Shown here piece by piece: positions 34,568 through 48,978 of a stretch of 64,000 nucleotides of DNA. The position numbers and the translations under genes are program-made. Source of the stretch: Epiperipatus broadwayi. Taxonomy: Eukaryota > Onychophora > Udeonychophora > Euonychophora > Peripatidae. How positions within the stretch are numbered: position 1 is the stretch's first letter; each line of letters starts with the position of its first letter. The notes beneath the pieces are model-generated. The model saw only the letters and a program-made list of their open reading frames with translations, searched no databases and was not told the origin of the DNA. The stretch spans positions 3,815,656 through 3,879,655 of the forward strand of contig JAQFVV010012396.1 of NCBI GenBank assembly GCA_028023455.1. Direction: 5' to 3'.

Positions 34568-37500
34568 TTTTTTACAAAATTGCATAATAATACAAATTTT
34601 CAAACATGTGGGAAATGAGCCAGCACTTAAATAAAGATTGAACAAATAAACAAAAATAGTATAAAAATTGATTTATTTTCTTTAAAAATTTTTAGTGTAA
34701 AAAATATTTAGTGTTAAACTGTACAATCTAACTGAATAAACAATTAAACAATGAATTAAATAAGATAACCAAAAGTCATTCATGTCCATAGATTAAAAAA
34801 GAATTAAGGCACAACAAATTCCCCTGCTGGTATTGGCATATATTAGTAATATATTTTTCATTATTTTAATTGCCAAAAAATTATCATTATGCTCCATATG
34901 TTTAATTAGATTAGTCAATGATTATTTAATTAAAGAATTGTTGTTGTTTTTTTAATTTAAAAAAGCTATTTTTATTATTAAAAATAGTTGATAATATTGA
35001 AAGAATCAAATAAATTAATTTGCAATGACTATTAATCAAAACAAGGTTATAATGTGTTGTAGCCAACGCTACTAATGAAGACTGTGTCATTCTCTTAAAA
35101 GTATATATCAATATTTATTTATTTTTCTTATTATTCTATCACTCTATATAGTTTAGCAAAGTGATAAGAATGACAGATTTAGGAGTAAAAATTTCGAATC
35201 AATTACCAGGTAATGAAAGCAGGGATTAATCTCAATTTGTTCAACTGAAATTATTTTATATCAACTACCATTTTGAGACTCCAATATTATTTGATTTTTT
35301 GAGTAACTAATTATATGATCATTATAATTTTTATTGAACACTTTGTGAGATGTTGTCAAATAAAAAATAAACTTTTTATCATGACAAAAAAAAAATAGAA
35401 ATAACTTTAGATGTGTTTTTAGATTGGCGGCCACATGTATTTTTGATAATTATATAAATGACATTTCTTTTTGGATTATCTATTATTCTCGTAGTAACTA
35501 TTTCTTACATTAAATTTTCATATTATATCTTTTTTTGGTATTGTCCAATATTTAACTGATATTTTAGTAAAGATTCACTTAATAGTTCACAACTTCTAGA
35601 AGTTTTATGCTTTATTTATGAACTTTTTAAAATTAAATATTCACACTTTTGAGATTGCTAAAAAAAAAATAAAAAAAAAATAGCAGTCTTTTTTTTTTAA
35701 TTTTCCTTCAGCGAATACGATAAAATGGAAATTACTTCTTTTCGCCATTTCATTTTAATTTTAACTTTTAATTTTATAATTTTATATTTGATTCTCTAGA
35801 TTCATGTAAATAATTTTATATAACAGTGATTAGAAATGAGACGAATATTAGAGTAGAGATTTGAAATATTTAAACAACTTCATTAATGCAAACATTAATT
35901 GATTTTTGATACATTAAAAATAAATAAATCTTAATTCCATTAAGTTTAATTAAAACAAATTTGTAAAAAGATTTGATTGTTATTATATGTTTAAATATTT
36001 GAAGTGGCAATGAGGTTTTTTTTTTTTAAAGTTATTCATCTAATTGACATGAAGTTAAATTTTATATATAAAAAAGGCATCTGTCAAAAGCAAATGCATT
36101 AAATATATATATATATTATTCAACAGTTAAATTATATCTACATTTCTATACATATTTCTAACAAGAATATTTATTTGGCAGAAAGACTGATAAAATATGG
36201 AAGACATGTAGAAAGATATGGATAAAAAAACACATACATAAATAAATATTGTTTGCTTCAATGTATTTACTTTTTTGATTAGCCCATTAAACTGGGATTC
36301 AAATCTGGAGATAATTGAGACATTTTGTTTATTTAGTTGAAGAAAAAACAAAAATATTTAAAAACTAGCAATTAACGTATTTGGTAAGTGTTGTATTTTT
36401 ATCAGTAGTCTTTAATCTGGAGAAGCTTCTGCGCTTAATTGTGTTTATTTAAATGAGTCTGTATGTATTGTGTGTGTATATATAGGTTTTTCTAAACAGT
36501 GAGCTAACAGTAGATATTATTCCCAATGTTTTTAAATTTTCAAATTATGAGAATTGAATTGTGATCCACTTTTGCTTTACTCTCTTGCAGCTTTCCTCTA
36601 CTGTATTCTATCCTATACCATGAAAGCAATTGAAATTGCATTTCTGTACAGTATCTTTGATATAATATTTATAATGTAAACAATGTCTGTCTCTCCTATA
36701 AAAATCATACTTAAGTTCACTATAAATATCTTTTATAACATTTATTACTTTTAATTGATTTCACTATCCCTACTCCAAAATAAAAATCTGAAAATATTTA
36801 GATTCATTATTATCACATCCAGCACACTAAACATGTACTAATTGTCCTTAAAATAAAATTTTCTGCATGAATTTTTATTATGTTGACAGAGATTAAATGT
36901 TTACTGTTACACGGTAAGGTTTTCAAACTTTAATGTTCATAAATTAATTTAGTTAAGGTTATTATATAACTATAAGAAAATAGCCTATATTTTAACTTCT
37001 TAAATGCAACTTTTCATCTGTTATGTCTTGATATCTAAATCCTTTTTTGTATCTAAAACACCCATCACAATATATATTTTTATACTTACAAATATTTAAA
37101 TCAAAAATTGGTTTCATCATGGGCAAATAAGTACCTAACATTTTTGAACATTAATTATTAAACTTATAAAGTTATATTTAATACATGAGATATTTTGCAG
37201 ATTATACTTTGAACTAGAAATAATCGCACAATAATCAACACATTATAAATTTAAAATGCAGGTTAGAATATTTTTTGTCTTCATTTTAATTAGTTTATAA
37301 TTAAAACATCACAACTCTAAATCTATATTATATCTTAATGCCTGCTTTATCATTCACTCTATAAAACTATTCCAAAAATTACTTACATAAAAATTTAAAA
37401 CAAAGTTGAATATAAAATGAACCTCTGTTTAATACCAGTTTTATTTATTCATCTCAGATTTATACCCCTAGAAATGATGTTTTTGTACATACTATTGTGT

Positions 37501-40500
37501 ATCAACTAAAATAATGAATAAGCGTCCATGCATTACTAGGTAATTCAAATATTTGTACAATTTTTTCAATAACTGATTCAAGTTCCATAGCAAATTTTTA
37601 TTAATAGATGTGTAATAGAAATCATATTTTTACATAAAGCAATTTTACTGCACTTATTCAAATACTTTTATATATAAGTGGAATCAATCTAATCAATAAA
37701 ACCTTTATGAATATTATTGCTTTAGTAAATGACAATGGCTTTTACAATAATTAATGCAGTTTTAGCTATCGTTTTATTTTTATAAATTGAAATGACAAAA
37801 AGAATTCTGGAGATGGAAAAACTGAACAGTTATACATATTTTTTTAAAAAAATAATTAAATATGCTTTACAGCTATATATCACATAACATTTTAATTCTT
37901 ATCAAAACATCATTTCTGGAGCTTATAAAGAACTGTTTTTACTACATCAAGCAGAATATTTTTTTCCAAATCTACATTGATAGAATCAACATATTATTAA
38001 AACCAACCATTTGAATAAAAATCACTCAATAACTTAATAGGATTATAGTACATTTTTCACATTCCATGCATTACTTTTCTAAAATAAAGAGACTGCATCC
38101 AATAAATAAATTTATTGCCTTTTAAATTTTAATTCACCAATCATATTTTATCTTATTGAATTTACACTTCTACATTTTTATATTAATATAAAGCTACACA
38201 TTCAATTAACATTATAATAAAAAAGATATCACATGTTTTTTTTTAAAAAATAACATCAATAATAAAGAACAACTGAATTGTTTTTTTAGTAAACTCAGTT
38301 TGTATCCCAAACACAGTAATGTGATAAGATTGAAATTTCAAGCGTTCAATGGGTGTAAAAATTTAACATGACTAACTTGCTGTAGAATCTATTTTAATGC
38401 AACTATTATTTTAATCTCAAATCATGCTAATTAATAATATGCCCAATATTCTGCACCAATAAGTATTTATATAATTTTAACTTTTTTATATTCTGACTTC
38501 TAACTATAATATGATCCACAAGACACTTCAGAATAAAATACACCATATTAGATCTCACAGCAAATCCAAAACTGTATTCACTTTTAAAGATATACTCTTC
38601 TAAAAAGCTTATTCTTACAATCCATCTATTCATTTAAATTTTCTTGGAATTTTATAGATTAAGTTATAGTCAAAAAGTTAGCAAAAATATTTTTTTGACG
38701 TAATAAGTCTTTATACTAGTCAATCCATGTGCTGTACAAATATTCAAAACCTTCTTTCAATTTCATATTGAAATTATTATTTTCAACAACTTTTGACCTT
38801 AGGTTACTAATTCCATCAATACATGCACTAAAATCTCAATGAAAAAAAAAACGAATTTTTGTTATTATCAGTGATATAATATCACTACCATGAAATAATT
38901 AAAACCTTTTTTAAATCTAAACAAAAAATATAAACAGTCATAAAATAGATACCTTTATCATTGTGGAAAACAATTTAAATATGGAAATCCAAAACTAAAA
39001 AAATATTAAATTAACTGTATAATTCTTCAACATTCTTTCACTTGAAAATCTTTTTTTGCAGAATAAATGTCTCTTTCAATTAAATTTTTCATCCTTTAGA
39101 AGATGAATTTTATTAAAAAGTATTATAAATATATCTTGAACTTTGTTAATTTTGTAAATGCTAATTTTATTCTATTTTAAAAATTTGAATATCCTACATC
39201 ATGCAAAATAAAGAAAATTTATATATTCAACTTTCCTATTATGACTAACTTCTGCTTTGCTATCATTATATTACGTTTGATTTTTAGTATTTAAATTAAC
39301 AATTTTCATCTACGGTGATCTATAATAAGTTGTCATAAAGAATAAGTTGTCATAAAAATCATATTTAGCCACTTTTTCTGGATACTGCAACATTTATAGA
39401 GAATTCATGTATATCTCAAATTCAAGTCATCTGTACACATTACTTCATCAATGTATCTAATAATTTCCATTTTATTAAAACTGTCCCCATTTTTATTTTT
39501 TCAATGTTGGAAACTTTACCTGCTGTAGACAATCATGTATACTTATATACAAAAAAGAGAAAAGATTTGGGTTGAGATTGCTGCTGTTTAAGTTTTAAAA
39601 GTGGATAGATAATTGCACATACAAAAAATCTATTATCAATTGTAATTCAAAACATAATCAACGATATAAGAAATTCATATGACCAGATTATAAACCAACA
39701 TAAATCAGTTACAAAGCAAAAACAAAGAAAAGACTAGGATAAAAGTTACAAAAAGAAACAAATGGATTGCATCATAAAAGTTACTTGTTTTTTGATGAAC
39801 CAAAATTATATTTTACAAAGCAACAGAAGATATTTTTGAGTTGACACTATTTATTGACTATTCAGACCTAAAGATTAAGTACAGACCTTGTCATCAATAA
39901 CGTTTACCATCTGATATATTACCTATATATAAGTAAAACAAAAACACCTTAAATAAATCTTTACAAAGCCAATGCTTCTTGAACATTCTTCCACTAAAAA
40001 AGAATATATATAAAAGATATTTTTAATCAACTTAGTAAACTTCAAAACATGAATGATTTAAAATTCCTTTCCCTGTTTTTATTCAAGCTAGAAATATTTA
40101 AATGTTTATTTTCCAGCAATTATTGGGATAATTAACTATTTGATTCCCTGAATTTTTTATTGTGAAGTCAAAAGTTATTTGGGAAAAAAAAATCTGGAGT
40201 TTGATTTATATTTAAATCCAGTTTTTAATAGACCAGAAAGAAGTTCATTGATCATTACAAAATAAAACTATCAATTTTCCAGATAGGATTAAACAAACAA
40301 CAGATATATTCTTATGCATTCTAAATTTAAAGTTATTAAGTACAATCCAAAATAAAATATTAGCTCAGACCTTATATGCATATTATATAGATATTTTATG
40401 TAAACAGTCTCCTAAAGTTTATTAAAGATTTGAACACTTGCCAACAATTTTAAAATAATATATATATATATTGTAACCTAGTGTTATTGACACTTGGTCT

Positions 40501-41000
40501 ATTTAGCATTGTTTCCACAGGAAAACAATGCTATCCTTTTTCTAGAAAATAGAAAAATAAAATAGTAATAATATTAAGTGATTAATAAAATAGGCTATTA
40601 CTCACTTTAACATATTTTAAGCCAATAACTAATAAATTTAGTAATTTAATGTCATTTTGAAAGAGAGCATAAATAGTTTAGTTAAAAATATTAACCATAA
40701 GAGCAATTAAATCTAGTATAAAGCACAAATTATAAACAGTAATTGATTTAGATGGACAGAGGGGGGAAGAAATGAGTATCTTATCATAAAACAATAGCTT
40801 CTGGTAATTTTATTGTTAAATTATTTAGACAATAATGTATACAGAAATATACATCACAAATAAATATTGTTAATTAAATGTATTTATTATTTTACATTAT
40901 TTGTCAAATTATTTTGTAGTTCATTTAAACCATACAGAACAAAATATAACTGTAATAGGTTTTTTTTTTTTTTCCTTTCTTTTGTTTATGTATAATTAAA
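34568..41000. other. A+T-rich spacer, no firm gene
   Basis: No supported host exon. The minus strand of about 39370-39540 includes MEIIRYIDEVMCTDDLNLRY, which recalls the RYVDDV motif of Penelope-like RT, but the neighbours do not confirm it. The minus strand of 38427-38850 also has short open pieces. The region may hold a very old retroelement. Confidence 0.4.
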
Positions 41001-44000
41001 TGATTTTTTCTCTGTAAGAGGTCGCTAAATAAAACAAGACCGCCAAAAACTAAAAAAAAAAAAGTTTAGTCTGCTATTTAGTCTTCAAAAAGGAGTGAGT
41101 ACTGAAATTCGGTAACAAAATTTTTTATATTTTTATTGCAGAAATAAATATCAGTCCATTAAATGTTTGATAATATCATGTTTGGCTAATTTTAATTGAT
41201 AGGATATTCTGCTTTTCTATGTCCATCGACCTATTATAAAGTTTTTATACTAAAAGATTATACTATCGTGTGCTAAAGTTTAAAATGACCGTATTGACTA
41301 CAGCAATCACGGAAAATATCATTATGTTGAAAAATTAAGAATATAAATAATTTCCAGCAAATAAACAATTATTTATTAACTTTACCTTATTTGATAATTT
41401 TTTCTTGGTATAAAAGAAAAATTTATAATTTAAAAGACATATTATAAAAGCTAAGGAAAGTTAACTATAAAATTTCGCGCTCTTTTAAACTGACATTGTC
41501 TGCATTTAAAAATAATGAAAGCTCCTCACATTAAAATATAATTTATTCAATGAAAATTATCTAGAAATAATATGAATGATACAGGATATTTACTTATGCA
41601 CCTGCATAATTTTAAAAAGGAAAATATAAATTTTCTCAAGGCAGGTATTGAAAATTTTGTATGCGTGCATATCACGGAAATTCATTATTAAAGAAGACTT
41701 ATAATTCCTAGAGTAGGAATAAAAATTACTAATATAAGTGACTTAATTATAACTTTATAATATAATATGTTATATTATATCTCAACTAGAGTCCGTAAAA
41801 TTCTATCTACGTAAGTCAGCTGCAGCCCTTATGATTATAATATTTCCTAAAAGTCGCGCATTAGTTTATTCTTCAACCAGCTAGCTAAATAAAATGGTAC
41901 GTATCGCCAATATTAAAAAGGAAAAGAATTGTATATATGTGATCGTCAAGCGTCAAATTATTCGTCATGTTAAGTTATGTATTGTCTTTCTTGGATCCCA
42001 AAATTATATAAGTTAATTCAAAGAAGAATTAATATCCAACGCTATTATGTTTTCTTTGCTTAATTATTAAATGTGCCAGAATGTTAGTTTACTTTTATCG
42101 AAATGATATAATAAAATGTGTTTCTTGTTTTAAATTTTTGCTTCGTGAACTACGAAAGGATCAAGTTCTTCATCTAAATAAATTGCCCAACGGAAAAACA
42201 TTTTTCTAGAAAGAGAATAAACACTTGTTAAGTAATATTTTTTTTATTTGAAAAATTATGTATATTTTTTTTTATCAACAGGTTGAAAGATGTATATTCA
42301 AGTAGTATTTAAATGACCTTGTAATCATAAAGGTATGTTTTCTTTTAATTATATTAGGTTAAATTTATATTTGACATGGAAATATTTTTTTATATAAAAT
42401 GTGTTTACTTATGATAGGCAATTATGGGTATAAATTTATATGTTAAATGCGTAAAAGTAGAAAAGTCAGATACCTAATTGATAAAATATCTAGTTAAAAT
42501 TATCAGAAGTAATTAAAAAGAAATGCTATACAGAATCTTATTTATTTAAAGTTTTAAACAAATTTATACTATGTTAATTGCGGAATTTATTCCCAATTAT
42601 TTTTTTTATTAACGCATTCACTTAATTTAGTTCAGAATATTATATTACAAATTCCTTGTTGAATGTTTCTTTGGCAAAGGTGAAAATTATTATGTTTATT
42701 TTGTATTATCCATTGATTACAGACGTTGATTTAAGTATACCCCGGAATATAAATTTTGTGTAATTAGTGTATTTGCTTGTCTTGCCCCGAATAGCATCAG
42801 TATATGATTAATATTCACATTAGTAATAATTGTATGTATTTATTTTGAGGGATGGAAATAATCTCCCCAAAAGCTTTATTTTCCATGAGGGGAATAAATA
42901 AATCTAGAATTCGGGTATGGTTATAACCCAAGCGATCGCTTCCCAGAGCCAGGACGATCAGCCATTTATACCGTATGTAGTTTATTTCTTCGTTAAAATC
43001 CCATGAGAGGATTATATTGGTGTGTGTTCCTATTATGCCCAGGTAAGAGGCAAGGACCCACCAAACTATTTAAGATAGTCGTTAACTCTTCGTATCTACG
43101 GTATTATTCCCTTTTCCTCATGAGAAAATAGAGATAATTCCACCACGGAAGGTGTAGAATATTGTGTTTTATTTAAAAAGTTATGGCAAGATAATGGGTA
43201 TACTAGAGGTAAATTCCTTCTGATCCATTTAGTAAAAATAGAGTGCTAGTATATATGATCAATGTCTGGATTGTGCGTCGGAATAGTGCGGGTAATCCAC
43301 ACATAAATCAATGGAGAGAATAAGTTTAAATTTGCGTGATTTATAAATTTTTGTTTGCCAAAGGAGGGTTCAAATATTAAGTTTAATTCAAGTTAATTAT
43401 TAAGTAGCACTCACAATATAACTTATACGGAGGAAGAACAGTGGGTATAACAACTTCAGTTGTTATTCAGGTAAACATTAAAAATAATAAGTGTAACTTC
43501 TGATAAATAACCCATAAATTATAATAAGTTATCTAAATAAAAACTGTCATTTAGTTAAATATACGATGATAATAATCGTTTGTACGCATTGCCTAGAATC
43601 CAATTATTTTTATTTTAAAACACATAGTCAGAATAAAGTTAAGCAGCCGTTCATATAAGATACACTCAACTGATAAGTTAGTGTATCAACAATAATATTT
43701 AATTCGTTATAATTAATATGAGTCAATGTATAACAAAGATGAAGAAGTAGTTCGAATCTAAGTCTAAAAGCATAGACTAATTATTATTAGTTATTATTTT
43801 GTTTTATCCATATGGGATCAACTAAAGTGTAAATTTTTGTTTATTATGTTAATCCTAAGGATAAATTGGAATATTGTTGAAATTTAATAATAAATATAGT
43901 CTTATTAAAAGCTGTTTTGAGTCATTTTTCTCGTGTGCTAAATAAAAGTATATCTGCATAATACTTGCAATACTTTCTTGAGTCCAAAATTATTTATGAA

Positions 44001-44411
44001 ATCTCAAATTCAATACACTAGATAGACAATTATATTGCAGATCAGAATATTTCATTCTATTTTTAATTTAATAAGAATTATTTATGGAATTGAAACTTCA
44101 GACCAAAATATTTTATTTTATGTGTGTGTAAAATCACTTTATTCCAAAACTAATATATTTGATTGCATATTGTTCCATACACATTTAAGTGAAGTGTCTA
44201 AGTATTAAATCTTAGTTAATTATTGTGTTGTCATGGGTGATGGAAGGACACAAAAGCACCCTTGTCTTTTCATCATTCCGACTGAGATTCTGGATTATAA
44301 ATTGGCAGTATTATTCAAAATTACACGTTGTTCTTTAATAAGGTCATCATCTTGCTAAATATTATAATAGTTGATATGTGGATGAAGACACCTGGAATTT
44401 AAATAAGTTAA
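41001..44411. other. Spacer with CpG-richer islands, no firm gene
   Basis: Less uniform than the preceding region. 41.78-41.97 kb and 42.85-43.35 kb are richer in CpG and G+C. A possible plus-strand exon at about 42979-43041 runs from a TATGTAG acceptor to CCCAG|GTAAGAG with one open frame (starting FISSLKSHERIILVCV). Nothing links it to other exons. Confidence 0.35.
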
Positions 44412-44753
44412 ATGTTTTCTATAGCCAACCAGAATGTCAGCTCTATTGGACAACACAATACTGCCGAGCATTTAGTAAATATAACAGAGAACCCTGAGAT
44501 TAGTGTCAGTATTATAAGTGCTCTTAAAGAAAGAATTAATTCAGTATGATTAATATTACAAGTGTGGCATGGTTAAAGAGATGGAAACTTTTAATTGTAT
44601 AATAATAAAATATTGAGAGCATATGGGCAAATTGCTGAATGTTTTAATTTAGTCAGTAATATTAACAATGAAATAAAATCATCATCATCATTGTCGAACA
44701 GTGCAAGTACTTATAGCTCAGAGAATGTGTTTTGGATAGAGAGAGAATGTTAG
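44412..44753 (+). other. Two short open frames, origin unknown
   Basis: 44412-44549 is an ATG-started 45-codon ORF (starting MFSIANQNVSSIGQHNTAEH) with a composition unlike random A+T-rich sequence. 44598-44753 is a 51-codon open frame including AYGQIAECFNLVSNINNEIK and ending FWIEREC. They are in different frames, separated by stops. They could be pieces of a decayed retroelement or spliced exons. No family was recognised. Confidence 0.25.
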
Positions 44754-45324
44754 TTTATTCTAAATTGTTTTATTAAATCTATTTTATTAATGATAATTAT
44801 TTTCTTTATTCTATCTCTGTCTGAACTGCATATCTCTGTAGCTGAATTATATAACTAACCTAACGAAGAGCTATAAAATATCATAGTAGATAATAGAGGG
44901 TTTGGTTACCCGCCCGATTTACTTTAATGGAAGCAGCCTGTACGTTATTATTTTGATAGATAGTAACGTCATCCATATTTAGTAGGTTAGAATATATATA
45001 TATATACAATCGAAGATTTTTATGCTACAGATATAAATGAAATATCCAGTTTATATATATATTTTAATATATTATACTGAAACTATTCAGATAATATTCC
45101 ACTTATGTATATAAGTATATTAAAGTAGTCTATTTATTTTCAATGTGTTAATTTAATAATATATAATTGAACATGTATAATGTAAAATGCAATCACTTTT
45201 AAATAGTGAATGCTGTTATAGCAAAAAAATACATACTCCTACATCAATATTTGTCAGTATGATAACAAGAAAATAATTTAAAAATATCTTACATTTAGTA
45301 ATTAATTGTATTGGTTAATTTTCA
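44754..45324. other. A+T-rich spacer
   Basis: No gene. It ends at the LINE target-site duplication. Confidence 0.55.
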
Positions 45325-45444
45325 CACTCTGTCTTAAGTATTGTTTCAAAAATATATTTATTAATCACTTTGTGTACAAATTAGAAAGAATATATACAAG
45401 GTTAAATGAGGTTATGCTGAGTTCTGAGAGTTCTTATGAGTGGT

Positions 45445-48400
45445 TTAGTAGGCCAGCATGTTTGTTGTTCTGTTGTTATAAGTGGGAAGGGTGAATAGGT
45501 TCCAGGTGTCCTCAAAGGATTTTTTGGGAGAGATGAGCTCATCTCTTTTCCTGATTTTCTTTATTGTTTCGCAGAACAACAGATCTGGGTCTAGGCGGGG
45601 CAGTTCCATTATCAACTTGCAATGTACTACCCAGATTGCATAGAGAATGAAAATGGATAGTCTAATGATAGCAAATGTTCCGGTGTGGATCGCTTTTATG
45701 GGCAAGAGAATTAGGTCCGGTCTGATATTGGAGTTGGTGAAGACTATATCTCTGACTGTTTTAAGGTTTGGACAGTGATATATGAAGTGCTCAATGGTTT
45801 CCTCTTCATGAGAACATAAACTGCAGGTTGGATCAATGTTGGAGTTACCTCTTTGGTAAAATAGAAACCAATTTGTGGGAAGTGCGCTAAGGTTAATTTT
45901 GATGATGAAGTCCAGATATTTTGGCTCCAGACACGATCTTTTAAAGTGGGTAATTAATTTTTGGTTTGTGAGGTTGAGGCTACTTTCAGGAGGTTGTGGA
46001 TGTGGGTTGATTAGGTGGTATGCATCCCACAAGGTGATTTTAACATTGAGATTGGTGTCCATGATTGGTTTGAATTGACTTAAAAGATTGATAAGGGATG
46101 ATATCCATGGTATTTTCCCTGATGGGGGTCGATCTGTTGGGAAAATCTTTTCGGTGATGTTGTTATAGCCAAAGGAATGTATCAAATTATGTAGCATATT
46201 GTGTGTTTTTTGGAGGATGGCTGCTTGAATAGAGTGGAAAGACAAGCCATTGAACCTCTGAGGCAGCTGGATTTGTCGGAGGCTGATGGCCACAGTCTTC
46301 CCTCTCCAGAAGAGTTTGGTGCATAGGTGATTAATCTTGTTCTGAAACTGTTTGGTTAGTTTGATGAAGGGCAGGTAATATGTAATTTTTGGTAATATTG
46401 TCATATTCAGAAGCCTTACTTTTCCATATAGTGAGAGATAGACTCTAGAGAGAGATGTGGTGATGTGCTCTGTTGTTTGGGGGTACCGTCCTGTATTTCT
46501 CTGGCCATTGCCATTGATGATTTGAAGATGGGAAACCCCAAGAATCTTTGTGGTTTGGCAGTATAGGTAGATGGTATTTGTTTTTTCCTGACTTTATCTG
46601 CCAGATAGCTGATTTGTTGTGATTTATTTGTAAATGATATTTTGCAGAATATCGATTTAAAATGGATTGTAGTTGGGGAAGGTATTTTATGGTAGGTAGA
46701 ACAATCATGATGTCATCTATGTAGGCAAATGAGTTGAGGTGTTTATTGATGGATGGAACAAATACTCCCGGTAGATTTTTTTCAATATCCATCAGTAGAG
46801 GATTTATGTATGCTGTGAAGCATAGAGCACTGAGGGGGAACCTTGAGGGAGAGATTTAAAAGGTTTGAAGCCTGGTGTGAGCTTGCCATCCAGTGAGACA
46901 AAGATTTCTCTGTTGCTTAATAGATTACTGATTATTTGTATAATGGTGACTGGAACATCATATTCAGCCAGCAGATTCAGCAGGATGTCTATGTGCACTG
47001 AATCAAAAGTCGTAGCAATATCCAACTGGACAGCAATGGGTTTAGATTTCTTTTGTATTCTGATATAATCAATGAGAGCCATAACGTTAGCCATAGCATG
47101 TGAGGCAGTGGAGCCTTTTTTCCCATATTGATTAGGAGAAATGTGTTTAAGGACTATAGGTTGAATTTGATCCTTGATGACTGACTCCATTATCTTGATC
47201 AGCAATGGGGTCATGGAGATTGGTAGAATACTGGTTAGATCAGTAAGTGGTTTTTGTTTTTTCAAAAAAGGCACTAATGCCACTGGATACATATCAGCTA
47301 TATTTCTGTGCCCAGTCGCTAAGTGTTCAATCATTTTGACCATGATGGGAATTGTAAACTGACTTAGGTGATTTAAAAGGCCATCTGGGAGAGACATAAG
47401 TTGTCTTTTAAGTAGAGCTTCTGTGATGCCATGCTCACCTGGATTCCTGGCTTCCAGCCAGTCTGGTTCAGAAGGAGGACTATCTGCTTGCATAAGTTGT
47501 TGATGATGCTGACTGATAAGTAACATCATAGGATAACCTATGAGTGTGTTGCTGTTACTGGTAATTGATGATGGGGTAACTTGTTGTCTATTTGACCCTA
47601 GAGCCCATCTGAGGTACCCTCTTGCCCAACAATGTTGTTGAGACAAGAAGAATTTAGACATTCTGCAAGTGAATTTTGTTTAATATGGTAAAGGTTTTTA
47701 AGTGATAAGATGACTTCTATATTGGAAGGATTCTGTTGCACGATTTGTAGTTGATTTTCAATGTCTGTGAGGTCTCTGAGTAGGCTATTTGGGCCTTTAA
47801 TTTTCCTGGTGTGAGGGTTTACAATGGATTGTAGAATATTGATATATGTGAACCAGGCTTCTTCAGCTGGAAGGGAAAGGATGTTGATCTTTCGGAAATA
47901 GATGTAGGCCTCAGAACTATGGCTTCTGTCATGCTGGACCTTGTGACCATACACATAGTTCTGCCAGCCCCACAGCAGACACTGGAGCCGCAATAGCTTC
48001 TAGATCGATAACTAGTGCCATGTAATCTGAAAAAGGGACAGGAACCAAAGCTGCATCAATATAAAAGTGGAGGTCTGTTGTATAATATATCAGGTCAATC
48101 AGGGATCTTCGAGTTCTGGTGTAAAAGGAAAAGGCACCTGGGGGAAGAAGCCCTCTCCGCACATCAGTCTTCGATTTAAGTGATGGACGAATCTAGTGTT
48201 AAAGTTTTGATATGTGGTATTGAAATCTCCCAAGAAGATTGTCAGACTGTTTCTGTTGCTGATGATGGCATTTAGCATATGGATTATGTTATAATATTGA
48301 GTTGTGTTATTGGCTGTGTACACATAGGCAATGATAATAGGGTAGCCCCATAGTCAACCTCAATAATAACCATTTTGTTGTCTAACAGTAGAAGATTAAA

Positions 48401-48649
48401 ACTATTGGGGGGTATTGCATTATTAACCAGGATGCCAACTCCTCCAGAAGCCGAGGAGCCAATAGAAAATCTGGTATAACCTGATAATGAAAGCAGTGCT
48501 AGGATTTTATGATCAGTGTTCTGATGGTATTTAGTCTCTCCCATTAGGAATATATGTGGGGAGTTGAGGGCAATCCAATTTTTAATAGCATAGGCTCTAC
48601 CCAATGAGTTGATGCCACGAACATTGATTCCAGCGATTTTACAGTTCAT
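45445..48649 (-). pseudogene. LINE ORF2 pseudogene (APE endonuclease and RT)
   Basis: Starts at ATG 48649 with an AP-endonuclease domain: NVRGIN, catalytic FLMGETK, GGVGILVNN, then LGDFN after a frameshift. RT follows: QYGKKGSTASHAMANVMALI, motif A VQLDIATTFDSV (intact copies would have a second acidic context here), motif B LPQGSPS, motif C FAYIDDIMIVLP, then INHNKSAIW. The C-terminal section (45445-46404, 319 codons uninterrupted) has MTILPKITYYLPFIKL and the zinc-knuckle-like CSLCSHEEETIEHFIYHCP. Successive open pieces end at 48284, 48099, 47929, 47598, 46804, 46445 and 45445 and change frame six times, so no full protein can be made. Confidence 0.88.
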
Positions 48650-48661
48650 AACAATCTAGTT

Positions 48662-48957
48662 TTATGTCTCTTCGACCAGCAGCTCTGAGTCAATGGATGA
48701 CTCATCCCAACCAATGTCATCTGGATCTTTTGCAGCATCCACCTTCTCAGAGGGCACCTGAGAAAGAGAGGAAAAGGTCGGTAGAAATTCTTGGCAGTCA
48801 TTTAAAATTGAAGTGGGGATATAATTTGTTGGGGTGTCTTCCAACGGTTCCAGAGGATTGGATGCTGGAGGATCCACAGTTTTCCTCTTCTTTTCAGAAG
48901 ATTTAAGATGTTTAGCTGGGGTTAGATCTGTTGTTTGATTGTTGGAGGGAGGTTGTA
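48662..48957 (-). pseudogene. LINE ORF1 3' fragment
   Basis: Open frame running from the truncated 5' end of the element to a TAA at 48662, 12 bases before ORF2. It includes a basic EKKRK cluster, then a Pro/Ser/Asp/Glu-rich tail (DPPASNPLEPLEDTPTNYIP ... ELLVEET). It has no recognisable RRM or CCHC knuckle, which would lie in the missing part. Position and spacing, rather than sequence, support the ORF1 call. Confidence 0.55.
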
Positions 48958-48978
48958 AATCACTCTGTCTTAAGTATT

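Larger units (their letters stand above)
45325..48978 (-). mobile_element. 5'-truncated LINE with exact 18-bp target duplication
   Basis: CACTCTGTCTTAAGTATT occurs at 45325-45342 and again at 48961-48978. Between them (45343-48960) is a minus-strand LINE: an ORF1 3' end, 12 bases, ORF2 (endonuclease, RT, C-terminal Cys/His motif) and a ~100-base 3' UTR. The 5' end is cut inside ORF1, the usual outcome of incomplete target-primed reverse transcription. There is no long poly(A) tail at the 3' end. ORF2 has about six frame changes, yet the duplication is still exact. The clade is uncertain. The APE domain and the CxxC-H-C motif fit the Jockey/I/R1-like groups. Confidence 0.9.

Noticed and set aside
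45306-47362. Plus-strand ORFs across the LINE
   Set aside because: Shadows of minus-strand ORF2.
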